Shown: positions 1-7,707 of the stretch, one piece after another
How positions within the stretch are numbered: position 1 is the stretch's first letter
Layout: every line of letters begins with the position of its first letter
NCBI RefSeq assembly: GCF_003387475.1
Contig: NZ_QUNO01000006.1
Span: 496,001-560,000, forward strand
DNA: 64,000 nt
Direction: 5' to 3'
Source: Kutzneria buriramensis
GTDB taxonomy: Bacteria; Actinomycetota; Actinomycetes; Mycobacteriales; Pseudonocardiaceae
Notes under the pieces: generated by a model
The model's database searches: none
Told to the model about the DNA's origin: nothing
The model's input: the letters and a program-made list of their open reading frames with translations, nothing else
Translations under genes and position numbers: made by a program

Positions 1-566
1 GCCAACCGCGGCGGCCCGGCCGCGCCTTCGGACAGCAGCGGCAGCAGCAGGGGTGTCACCACGCCGGACACCACCCGGATCGCGATGTCACCGGTCGTGT
101 ACGGGCTGGGCAGATCCCACTCGATCAGGCAGAACGTCACCGTGTAGGAGGCCGACAGCAGCCACCGCGCGTGCACGGCCCGGCGGAACGCCGCCGCGCT
201 GAACCACCGGCACACCAGCAGGTACGACAGCACGCCGAGCGGCAGCTCGATGGCCGACTGGACGTGCAGCACCGTCCACGGCCACGCCGGCAGCACGGAG
301 GCCAGCCCGCCGAGGTCGGCCAGGTCGAACCAGCCCGGCGGCATCAATCGGGCGATACGCGAGGTGTCGCCGTGCCAGGCCTGATCGACATACGCCGTGA
401 ACAGGACCTGGTTGACGAAGAACAGGGCGATCACGGCCACCAGCCAGGTGCCCGGATGACGCGGCCAGCTGCCGCCCGGCCGTTCCGGCGCTCCCCCGCG
501 CGGCACCCACCACAGGCCGGCAACGGTTGCCACGACGATCAACGCCGCCAATATCAACTCCCCCAC
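1..566 (-). CDS. Multi-pass membrane protein, 3' end outside the window
   Basis: An open frame runs from a GTG at 566 off the left edge. It begins VGELILAALIVV and has about four hydrophobic stretches, including AVIALFFVNQVLFTAY and VVSGVVTPLLLPLL, typical of a polytopic inner-membrane protein. Strong third-position GC supports coding. I do not recognise a family. No clear Shine-Dalgarno precedes the GTG, so the start is tentative. The gene is divergent from the reductase gene at 692. Confidence 0.6.
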   Translation of the reverse strand, partial: MGELILAALIVVATVAGLWWVPRGGAPERPGGSWPRHPGTWLVAVIALFFVNQVLFTAYVDQAWHGDTSRIARLMPPGWFDLADLGGLASVLPAWPWTVLHVQSAIELPLGVLSYLLVCRWFSAAAFRRAVHARWLLSASYTVTFCLIEWDLPSPYTTGDIAIRVVSGVVTPLLLPLLSEGAAGPPRL

Positions 567-691
567 CCGCGCAGCGTAAGGCCCCCGATCGTGGGGACGG
601 ATCCCCGGCTCACCGACCGATTCCTTTTCGCGCCGAGCCGGGTCTACCTGTCGGAGGGGTCGGAACGTCCGGCCCCGACGAGGGAGGCATC

Positions 692-1246
692 ATGCGCAGG
701 CTCATCGCGTCGGCGTTCGTCACGCTGGACGGCGTGGTGCAGGATCCGGGCGGGTTCGGGGAGCTCGACGGGGGCGGCTGGGCGTTGGAGTACTTCGACG
801 CGGCCGCGGTGGAGAGGGCGACGGCGGCGATCCTGGCCAGCGACACGTTCCTGATGGGGCGGGCGACGTTCGAGACGGTGGAACGGGCGTGGGGGCACAA
901 CACCGGGCCGTACGCCGAGGCGATGCACAAGATCGCCAAGGTCGTGGTGTCTCGCACTGTGACCGGTCCCCTGCCGTGGAACGCCACCGCGTTGACCGGC
1001 GACGCGGCGCGGACGGTCGCGCAGCTCAAGGAGGGGCCGGGCGCGGACATCATCATGTACGGCAGCTTCACGCTGATGCGGACCCTGTTGCGGCACAACC
1101 TGATCGACGAGCTCAGCCTCGGCGTGCACCCGCGTGTCCTCGGCGAGGGCACGCGCCTGTTCGACGGCTCGGCCCCGCACACCCTGCGGCTCGTGGCTGC
1201 CGAGACCGGCGCGACGGGCGTCGTCACGCTGACCTACGCGCCGTAG
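692..1246 (+). CDS. Dihydrofolate reductase family protein (RibD C-terminal fold)
   Basis: This 184-residue protein starts MRRLIASAFVTLDGVVQDPG, the signature opening of the bacterial DHFR-like/RibD_C family of NADPH-dependent reductases of mostly unknown substrate. It also has the FLMGRATFE segment (near residue 55) and the IIMYGSFTLMRTLL helix with LGVHPRVLGEGTRLF near the C-terminus. The ATG at 692 follows AGGGAGG at 681-687, which fixes the start. The gene ends 11 nt before the sigma factor and is probably co-transcribed with it. The cytosolic location follows from the family; the substrate is unknown. Confidence 0.88.
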   Translation: MRRLIASAFVTLDGVVQDPGGFGELDGGGWALEYFDAAAVERATAAILASDTFLMGRATFETVERAWGHNTGPYAEAMHKIAKVVVSRTVTGPLPWNATALTGDAARTVAQLKEGPGADIIMYGSFTLMRTLLRHNLIDELSLGVHPRVLGEGTRLFDGSAPHTLRLVAAETGATGVVTLTYAP

Positions 1247-1257
1247 ATTCGACGCCG

Positions 1258-2172
1258 ATGGGAGATTTCTCGACCGACACCGAGCCCTACCGGCGCGAGC
1301 TGCTCGCCCACTGCTACCGCATGCTCGGCTCATTCGACGACGCCGAGGACGCGGTGCAGGAGACCTACCTGCGGGCGTGGCGGGCGTACGAGGGGTTCGA
1401 GGGCCGGGCGTCGGTGCGCACGTGGCTGCACCAGATCGCCACCAACGCCTGCCTTTCGGCGTTGTCGCACCGCAGCCGGCGGTTCCTGCCGTCCGGTCTC
1501 GGCGGGCCGGTGGACGACCCGGCGGCTGTGCCGGTGACCGCCGATGTGGCGTGGGTGCAGCCCGTGCCGGACTCGGTGCTGGATCCGGCGACGATCGTGG
1601 CGTCGCGGGACAGCCTACGGCTGGCGTTGATCGCCACGCTTCAGGCGCTGCCGGGGCGTCAGCGGGCGGTGTTCATCCTGCGCGACGTCATGTCGTGGCC
1701 GGCTTCAGACGTCGCGCAGGTCATGGGCACCAGCACTGCCGCCGTGAAGAGCACGCTGCAACGCGCGCGGGCCCGGCTGGCCGAAGAACCGCCCGACGTG
1801 GAGCGGGCGGTCGAGCCGGGGCAGCTGGAACCCGTGCTGGGGCACTACATCGCCGCCGTCGAACACGCCGACGGCGCCGCGCTGGAACGCGTGCTGCGCG
1901 CCGACGCCTGCCTGGAGGCGACGCCGTTCAGCACCTGGTTCTCTGGCCGCGCCACCTGCGTGCCATACCTGGTGCGGCAGGTGCTGGGCTCCCCCGGCGA
2001 CTGGCGACTGCTCCCCACCAGCGCCAATGGCCAACCCGCCGCCGTCGGCTACCACCGCGGCGCCGCCTACGGCCTGCTCGTACTCACGGTGACTCCCACA
2101 GGCATCGCCCGCATCCACGCCTTCGGCGACCCCGCGCTGGTGAAACGCTTCGGCTTCCCGCCAACGCTGTGA
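1258..2172 (+). CDS. ECF sigma-70 family factor with C-terminal SnoaL-like domain
   Basis: The 304-residue protein has sigma region 2 near the N-terminus (HCYRMLGSFDDAEDAVQETYLRAWR; RTWLHQIATNACLSALSHRSR) and region 4 at about 120-180 (LQALPGRQRAVFILRDVMSW, then the helix-turn-helix SDVAQVMGTSTAAVKSTLQRA). From about residue 190 a SnoaL/NTF2-like domain follows, as in the SigG/SigJ-type actinobacterial ECF group, where it is thought to modulate the sigma domains in place of a separate anti-sigma factor. It lies 11 nt after the reductase gene. It ends inside a long palindrome shared with the convergent lysine operon. Confidence 0.88.
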   Translation: MGDFSTDTEPYRRELLAHCYRMLGSFDDAEDAVQETYLRAWRAYEGFEGRASVRTWLHQIATNACLSALSHRSRRFLPSGLGGPVDDPAAVPVTADVAWVQPVPDSVLDPATIVASRDSLRLALIATLQALPGRQRAVFILRDVMSWPASDVAQVMGTSTAAVKSTLQRARARLAEEPPDVERAVEPGQLEPVLGHYIAAVEHADGAALERVLRADACLEATPFSTWFSGRATCVPYLVRQVLGSPGDWRLLPTSANGQPAAVGYHRGAAYGLLVLTVTPTGIARIHAFGDPALVKRFGFPPTL

Positions 2173-2262
2173 ACCCCGCGAGTCGCGCCCACAGCCAGGA
2201 CGAATGTATGAACCGGAATTCATACCTTCGTTCTGGTGCTCAGCGCGACTCGCGGGGGTTTC
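2171..2262. terminator. About 90-bp imperfect palindrome between convergent genes
   Basis: The arm GAACCCCGCGAGTCGCGC at 2171-2188 pairs with GCGCGACTCGCGGGG at 2243-2257 and the flanking TTTC. An inner arm CCAGGACGAATGTATGAA pairs with TTCATACCTTCGTTCTGG. The hairpin spans the whole gap and overlaps both stop codons (2172 plus, 2261 minus). The position suggests a bidirectional terminator; the length and the inner AT-rich arm are unusual for one. Confidence 0.75.
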
Positions 2263-2647
2263 AGGACTGGGGGACTACTACGGTGCCGGTGGCCTGGGTG
2301 GCGATCACCGGCTCCGTGAGGACCTCGGCGGCGGAGGCGCCCTTGTCGGGGGTGGCCCGGCACACGACCCGGAGTTCGAACGACACGCCGCGGGAGCGGG
2401 TGCCGATGCGGGTGAGGGTGGCGGTGGCCTCGACGACGTCACCGGCGCGCAGCGGCGCCAGGAACTTCACGGAGTCGTAGCCGGCGAACAGCCCCTCGTC
2501 GCCGTCGGTGCGGATGCACAACTCGGTGGCGACATCGCCGAACATGCCCAGCCCGTACGCGCCGTCGACCAGGTTGCCGCCGTAATGCGCATGCGAGTAC
2601 GGCACGTACCGCCGATGCGTCACGGAGAAGCCCTCGACCAGACTCAC
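2261..2647 (-). CDS. kal: 3-aminobutyryl-CoA ammonia-lyase (hotdog fold)
   Basis: The 128-residue hotdog-fold protein starts MSLVEGFSVTHRRYVPYSHAHYGGNLVDG and carries FAGYDSVKFLAPLRAGDVVEATATL, matching the small lyase that removes ammonia from L-3-aminobutyryl-CoA to give crotonyl-CoA in lysine degradation. The ATG at 2647 overlaps the kamE stop by 4 nt, so it is the last gene of a translationally coupled five-gene operon. Assignment rests on fold plus context; a generic MaoC/hotdog thioesterase is the alternative. Confidence 0.85.
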   Translation of the reverse strand: MSLVEGFSVTHRRYVPYSHAHYGGNLVDGAYGLGMFGDVATELCIRTDGDEGLFAGYDSVKFLAPLRAGDVVEATATLTRIGTRSRGVSFELRVVCRATPDKGASAAEVLTEPVIATQATGTVVVPQS

Positions 2648-3390
2648 GCTGCCACGCCCCTCTGCGAAATGGTGTGCACGAGATAACTGGCGACCTCGCC
2701 CGGAGTGGTGCCACGCCCGAACACGCGGTCCACGCCCAGCTCACCGGCCATCAGCGGATCGAAACGCGGACCGCCGGCGACCAGGGTGGGCCGGGAAGAG
2801 CCCATGGCCTCCCGGAACGCCGCCGACATCTCCTGGGTGTTGAGGATGTGCGCGTCCCGCTGCGTGACGACCTGCGACACCAGCACGGCGTCGGCCCGCT
2901 CCGACCGCGCCCGCTTCACCAGCTCCGGCACCGACACCTGCGCGCCCAGGTTCACCACCCGCAGCTCCCGGTAGTACTCCAGGCCCTTCTCGCCGGCGAA
3001 GCCCTTGATGTTGAGGATCGCGTCGATGCCGACGGTGTGCGCGTCGGTCCCGATGCACGCCCCGACGACTACCAGCTTGCGCCCCAACGAGTTCTTCACG
3101 GTCGAGTTGACCTCGTGCGGCGACAGGAGCGGATACTCCCGCTCCACCACACGCACCTCGTCGAGGTCCACGAGGTGGCTGACCGACCCGTACACGACGA
3201 CGAACGTGAAGTCCGAGCCGATGGCGTGCGAGTGCACGACCATCGCCGGGTCCATACCCATCTTGTTCGCCAACTGCTGCGCGGCGCCCTCCGCACGCGG
3301 ACCGTGCGGCACCGGCAGCGTGAACGACATCTGCACCATGCCGTCGCCGGTCGTGTCGCCATAGGGCCGCACATAACGCTTCTCGCTCAC
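2644..3390 (-). CDS. kamE: Lysine 5,6-aminomutase beta subunit (adenosylcobalamin binding)
   Basis: The 248-residue subunit moves the terminal amino group of beta-lysine (or D-lysine) together with KamD, using adenosylcobalamin and PLP. The base-off/His-on cobalamin motif D-x-H-x-x-G is visible as D116-A-H118-T-V-G121. The stretch FAGEKGLEYY just after it holds a candidate PLP-binding lysine (K135). The N-terminal domain (VRPYGDTTGDGMVQMSFTLP) fits KamE. It overlaps kamD and kal by 4 nt at either end, so the subunits are made together. Confidence 0.93.
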   Translation of the reverse strand: MSEKRYVRPYGDTTGDGMVQMSFTLPVPHGPRAEGAAQQLANKMGMDPAMVVHSHAIGSDFTFVVVYGSVSHLVDLDEVRVVEREYPLLSPHEVNSTVKNSLGRKLVVVGACIGTDAHTVGIDAILNIKGFAGEKGLEYYRELRVVNLGAQVSVPELVKRARSERADAVLVSQVVTQRDAHILNTQEMSAAFREAMGSSRPTLVAGGPRFDPLMAGELGVDRVFGRGTTPGEVASYLVHTISQRGVAA

Positions 3391-4955
3391 AGCCCCGCCT
3401 CCAGCAGCTCACTCGCCGGGTTCACGTAACCGTCGGCCTTCGCCACCACGCCGTCCGCGCCCTTGCCGCCATCGGCGGGACGCTTCATCAACCCGAACGT
3501 GCCCTCGGCGATCGCCCGCAGCAGACCCTCGTCCACGATCCGCTCCAGCAGGTCGACGGCCTCCCCCAGCACCTGCTCGGCCCGCTTCACGATGAACCCG
3601 TCGGGCGAGGGCCGGAAGTCCTCGGCCAGGTTGCCGGCCGCGCCCAGCACGTACTTCACGTTGGCCAGCGCCAGGTCCCGGTCGGACAGGAACGGCGTCA
3701 CCACCGCCTCGGTCATCATGCCCACCAACAGGATCGACTGACCCGTGAGGACACCGGCCAGGTTGAAGAACCCGTCGAGCAGGTAGCCGTTGAACACGTC
3801 GCCGGTCATGTGCTTGGTCGGCGGCATCCACTTCAGCGGCGCGTCCGGGAACAACTCCCGCGCCAGCAGCGCGTGCGCCAGCTCCAGACGGAACGAGTCC
3901 GGCACCTTCGGGTTGATCTCGAACGCGTGCCCCAGCCCCAGCAGCTCGTCGGGCAGGCCGGCCTCGTGCGCGAACCGCTCGTTGAGCAGCTGCGACACCG
4001 TCACGGTGTGCGCGGCGTCCACGGCGTCGGCGGTGGTGAGGTAGTTGTCCTCGCCGGTGTTGATGATGATCCCCGCCCGCGCGTGCACCTGCCGCGAGAA
4101 CCGCTGGTCCACGAACGTCCGGATCGGGTTGATGTCCCGGAACAGGATCCCGTACATCGAGTCGTTCAACATCATGTCCAGCCGCTCGAGGCCCGCCAGC
4201 ACGGCGATCTCCGGCATGCACAGGCCCGACGCGTAGTTGGTCAGCCGCACGTACCGGCCGACCTCCTTGGACACCTCGTCCAGCGCCGCCCGCATGATCC
4301 GGAAGTTCTCCTGCGTGGCGTACGTGCCGGCGAACCCGTGGTGCGTGGCGCCTTCCGGCACGTAGTCCAGCAGCGACTGACCGGTGGAGCGGATCACCGC
4401 GATGATGTCCGCGCCGGCCCGCGCGGCGTTGCACGCCTGCACGACGTCCTCGTCGATGTCACCGGTCGCGACGATCAGATAGATCCACGGGCGCTGCGGC
4501 GGATCCCCCAGCTTCGCCACCAGCTTGTCCCGCTGCCCGCGGTTGCGGTCGACGGTGCGCAGGCCCTTCGCGACGGCGGTCCTCGCCGCCTTCCCGGCGC
4601 GCTCCGCGTCCTTCCCGGACGGCACCGTGAACTGGATCTGCCCGGCGGCGGTCGCCTCGGCGAGCTCGGTCAACGACCCCAGGTCGTGCTCGCGCAGCGC
4701 GTGGAACGCCGGCAGCACCGCGCCGTGCTCCAGCCCGCACTGCTCCCTGATCGTGTCGACGACCCGGTTGACCCACGGCACGTCACCCGCGCGATGCGTG
4801 GTGTCCGCGCCGGTGATCCCCGCCAACCGCAACGTCGCCCGCTCCACCGCGACCGTCGTGTGCGCACGCGCCAGCTCGATCACCGGCTCCGCGGCCCGCG
4901 CCGCCAGCGCGCGAGCCCGCCCGGTGACCTCCGGGTCCAGATCCAGCAACGTCAC
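3387..4955 (-). CDS. kamD: Lysine 5,6-aminomutase alpha subunit
   Basis: The 522-residue TIM-barrel subunit is near the usual KamD length (about 515). It shows WIYLIVATGDIDEDVVQA, RAGADIIAVIRSTGQSLLDY, PEGATHHGFAGTYATQENF and the MNDSMYGILFRDIN segment. I place the start at the GTG at 4955, which overlaps the upstream TGA (GTGA at 4955-4952). Reading further upstream would add low-complexity sequence that belongs to the antisense of the preceding gene. It partners with KamE encoded immediately downstream. Confidence 0.93.
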   Translation of the reverse strand: MTLLDLDPEVTGRARALAARAAEPVIELARAHTTVAVERATLRLAGITGADTTHRAGDVPWVNRVVDTIREQCGLEHGAVLPAFHALREHDLGSLTELAEATAAGQIQFTVPSGKDAERAGKAARTAVAKGLRTVDRNRGQRDKLVAKLGDPPQRPWIYLIVATGDIDEDVVQACNAARAGADIIAVIRSTGQSLLDYVPEGATHHGFAGTYATQENFRIMRAALDEVSKEVGRYVRLTNYASGLCMPEIAVLAGLERLDMMLNDSMYGILFRDINPIRTFVDQRFSRQVHARAGIIINTGEDNYLTTADAVDAAHTVTVSQLLNERFAHEAGLPDELLGLGHAFEINPKVPDSFRLELAHALLARELFPDAPLKWMPPTKHMTGDVFNGYLLDGFFNLAGVLTGQSILLVGMMTEAVVTPFLSDRDLALANVKYVLGAAGNLAEDFRPSPDGFIVKRAEQVLGEAVDLLERIVDEGLLRAIAEGTFGLMKRPADGGKGADGVVAKADGYVNPASELLEAGL

Positions 4956-6568
4956 CCAAGCGCCCCTTCCCGTTCGTAGATCACCTGACCGCACAACACC
5001 GTGCGCAGGCACTCCGGCAGCACCGCCCCCGGCTCCAGCACCGGCAGCGCCGGCACCCGCGACCGCGGATCCGTCGACCACCGCTGCACCCGCGAATCCG
5101 ACGCCCCCACCACCAGCTCATCCGCACGCCACACCGCGTACGTCGCCGGCGCGCCCGGCACCAACGTCCCCGTCACGCCGTCATCCACGCCCGCCGCGCG
5201 CCAACCGCCGCGCGTGTGCGCCGTGAACGCCGCGCGTGGCAACACACCGAAGCCGTCGGTGCGGTGGTGCACCGCCGCGCGCACCGACTCCCACGGATCG
5301 ACCCGCGTCACCGGGGCGTCCGAGCCCAGCGCGAGCAAAGCCCCGGCCGCCGCGAGCTGCGAGAACGGGTTCAGCTGCGTACCCCGCTCCGCACCCAGCC
5401 GCCGCACATACATGCCGTCCGGCCCGCCCCACGTCGCGTCGAACAACGGCTGCACCGACGCCACCACACCCCAGCTCGCCAGCTTCGCCGCCTGCTCCGC
5501 GGACACCATCTCCACGTGCTCCAGACGATGCCGGCACGCCGCCAGCTCCGGCGCACCCACCTGCTTCTCCGCCAACTCGAACCCGGCCACCACCTCGGCC
5601 ACCGCGGCGTCACCAATCACGTGAAAACCGGCCTGCATGCCGGCCACGGTGCACGCCAGCACGTGATCCGCGATAGCCGCCGCGTCCAGGTACAGCGCGC
5701 CGGAGTTGCCGGGATCGTCGACGTACGGCGAGCACAGCGCGGCCGTCCGCGAGCCGAGAGCGCCATCGACGAACAGGTCACCGGCCGCGCCACGTGCGCC
5801 CAGCGCCTTGGCGGTGCCCACACCGCCGAGCTCGCCCCAGTATCCGACGACCTGCGGGCCACCGGTCAACGCCAACAGCTCTGCCAAATCCTCACGCGAG
5901 GAGATGTCCGGCCCCGCGCACTCGTGCACCGAAGCCACACCCCGCGACGCCGCCAACGCCAGAAACGCCTCCTGCGCCTGCCGCCGCTGCGCCGGCGCCA
6001 CCGCGTCCTTCGCCGCCCGCCGCACCTCGTGATGCGCCGCCCGCGACAACGGCCCCGACTCCGACCAGCCGTCCGAGTCCCGCGCGCGAGACGCCAACTC
6101 GACCAACGCCGTCGACACCAGCGCGGAGTGCACGTCGATCCGCGACAGATACACCGGCCGACCGCTCGCCGCCTCGTCCAGCTCCGCACGCGTCGGCGGC
6201 CGGCCCTCGGCGAAGCGCGTCTCGTCCCAGCCGTGACCCCACACCGCGGCACCCGGAGCCTGCTTCACCGCCGACAACACGTCCTGCACCGACCGCGCGC
6301 CCGTCAGGTCGACACCGGTCAGCAACAACCCCGCGGACGTCGCATGCACGTGGGCATCCACGAACGCCGGCGCCACGAACGCGCCGTCCAGATGCACCAC
6401 CTCTGCACTCTCGCCGTACAACGCGACACCAGGCGTGTCCTGACCCACCCACACGACCTGACCGTCCGCCACCGCCATCGCAGTGGCATCCGGCGACGCC
6501 GAGGAGTAGATCCGGCCACCGACCAACAGGGTTGTTTGCCCAAAAAATTGACGCTGCACAGTGCTCAC
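4952..6568 (-). CDS. Amidohydrolase family protein (YtcJ-like)
   Basis: The 538-residue protein has the amidohydrolase layout: an N-terminal beta-sandwich (LLVGGRIYSS, MAVADGQVVWVG), the metal-binding VDAHVHATSAG motif near residue 70, GFHVIGDAAV and RLEHVEMVS in the barrel, ALGSDAPV carrying the late aspartate, and a C-terminal sandwich (LVPGAPATYAVW). The GTG at 6568 overlaps the kdd stop (GTGA). Metal-dependent hydrolysis of an amide or N-acyl compound is expected. Its place inside a lysine-degradation operon suggests it acts on a lysine-derived acylated or cyclised compound; that is inference. Confidence 0.86.
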   Translation of the reverse strand: MSTVQRQFFGQTTLLVGGRIYSSASPDATAMAVADGQVVWVGQDTPGVALYGESAEVVHLDGAFVAPAFVDAHVHATSAGLLLTGVDLTGARSVQDVLSAVKQAPGAAVWGHGWDETRFAEGRPPTRAELDEAASGRPVYLSRIDVHSALVSTALVELASRARDSDGWSESGPLSRAAHHEVRRAAKDAVAPAQRRQAQEAFLALAASRGVASVHECAGPDISSREDLAELLALTGGPQVVGYWGELGGVGTAKALGARGAAGDLFVDGALGSRTAALCSPYVDDPGNSGALYLDAAAIADHVLACTVAGMQAGFHVIGDAAVAEVVAGFELAEKQVGAPELAACRHRLEHVEMVSAEQAAKLASWGVVASVQPLFDATWGGPDGMYVRRLGAERGTQLNPFSQLAAAGALLALGSDAPVTRVDPWESVRAAVHHRTDGFGVLPRAAFTAHTRGGWRAAGVDDGVTGTLVPGAPATYAVWRADELVVGASDSRVQRWSTDPRSRVPALPVLEPGAVLPECLRTVLCGQVIYEREGALG

Positions 6569-7605
6569 GATCCGGCAGTCTGCCGCTCCCGGCCACGGAA
6601 CAGCGCCAGCACCCCCGGCGTCCGCCGCACCAGATCCAGCGCGAACTCCGCATGTCCGGGCACATATCCGTTGCCGATGAGCATCTCCACGTCCGCCGCC
6701 ACGCCCTCCGCGCCCAGCGCGGCCGCCGAGAACGACGTCGCCATCGAGAAGAAGATCACAGTGCCGCCCGCCGCCGTGGCCAGGATCGCCCCGTGCTCGC
6801 AGCCCGCGACGTCCACGCACACCACGGTCACCTCAACCGGCTCACCCACCGCCTCCGCGACCGCCACCGGGTTCCGCGCGTCCGCGATGACCACCTCGTC
6901 GGCCAGGCCGGTCTCACGAACCGCGGCCGCCTCGCCCTCGGTGGGAACCAGCGCCACCAGCCGGGTGGCACCTGCCGCGCGGGCGGCCGCCAGCGACAGC
7001 GACCCCGACTTGCCGCCGCCACCCAACACGCACACCGACTTCGCCCCGCGCGCCCGCACCACGCGGTCCGTCAACGCCGGCGCGCCGCACACGTCCAGGA
7101 CGGACAACGCCAGCTCATCGGGCATGTCGTCGGGCAGAACCGCGGCGATCGACCGCCCGAACAGCACCGCGGTGCCCTCGCACGGCACCTGCTCGCCGAG
7201 GCCATCCCACTGGGCCAAGCCGTCGGTGATGCGGAGCGGCGTCAACGTCAGAGACACCAGAGTCGCAACACGGTCGCCCTTGCGAAGGCCGAGAGGGGAG
7301 TCCGGACCGACGGCGGCGACCGTGCCCAGCAGCATGCCGCCGGACCCCGTCACCGGATTCTGCATCTTCCCCCGCGCGCCCACGATGTCCAGCACGGCCT
7401 GGCGCACGGCAGCCCCGGAGCCGTGCGCCTCCCTCAGCTGCCGATACGACGCGGCATCCAAGTTCAACCGCTCCACCGCGACCACCACCTCGTCCGGCCA
7501 CGGCGACGGATCCGCGTCCAGCACCTCGGCCTGCTGCGGCAGCACGCCCGACGGCGCCAACACCCGGTGCAACCCGATCGGCGACCCGGTCACGTCACCC
7601 GTCAT
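6565..7605 (-). CDS. kdd: L-erythro-3,5-diaminohexanoate dehydrogenase
   Basis: The 346-residue protein carries GARGKMQNPVTGSGGMLLGTV, characteristic of Kdd, and a Rossmann core with VCVLGGGGKSGSLSLAAARAAGA as the nucleotide-binding glycine motif. It oxidatively deaminates 3,5-diaminohexanoate to 5-amino-3-oxohexanoate with NAD(P). The ATG at 7605 follows AAGGAG. It is the first gene of the minus-strand operon and is divergent from kamA, so both sides of the pathway start from the same 102-bp gap. Confidence 0.92.
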   Translation of the reverse strand: MTGDVTGSPIGLHRVLAPSGVLPQQAEVLDADPSPWPDEVVVAVERLNLDAASYRQLREAHGSGAAVRQAVLDIVGARGKMQNPVTGSGGMLLGTVAAVGPDSPLGLRKGDRVATLVSLTLTPLRITDGLAQWDGLGEQVPCEGTAVLFGRSIAAVLPDDMPDELALSVLDVCGAPALTDRVVRARGAKSVCVLGGGGKSGSLSLAAARAAGATRLVALVPTEGEAAAVRETGLADEVVIADARNPVAVAEAVGEPVEVTVVCVDVAGCEHGAILATAAGGTVIFFSMATSFSAAALGAEGVAADVEMLIGNGYVPGHAEFALDLVRRTPGVLALFRGRERQTAGS

Positions 7606-7707
7606 CCCGAACTCCTTCGCAACTGGACGCGGCCACGCCGGAAGATTTACGTTCAGCCGACGCTCTGGCAGCATATCTTTACGTACCCCTGAGGGCGAGG
7701 AGTAGGG
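7606..7707. promoter_or_regulatory. Divergent promoter region between kdd and kamA
   Basis: This 102-bp AT-richer gap holds the 5' ends of both lysine-degradation transcripts. It contains GATTTACGTTC and CTTTACGTACC, two copies of TTTACGT about 30 bp apart, possible operator half-sites. It is too short for a cobalamin riboswitch of normal size. A GAGGAG Shine-Dalgarno at 7697-7702 precedes kamA. The -10/-35 boxes are not clear by eye. Confidence 0.45.

Noticed and set aside
3810-4979. 389-residue plus-strand frame opposite kamD
   Set aside because: Arg/His-rich antisense shadow caused by high third-position GC; kamD is a clear gene.
5216-7705. 829- and 632-residue plus-strand frames opposite the amidohydrolase and kdd
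   Set aside because: Low-complexity antisense reading; no domain and incompatible with the coupled operon.
7606-7707. Cobalamin riboswitch before the aminomutase genes
   Set aside because: The gap is too short and I could not find the conserved B12-box core.
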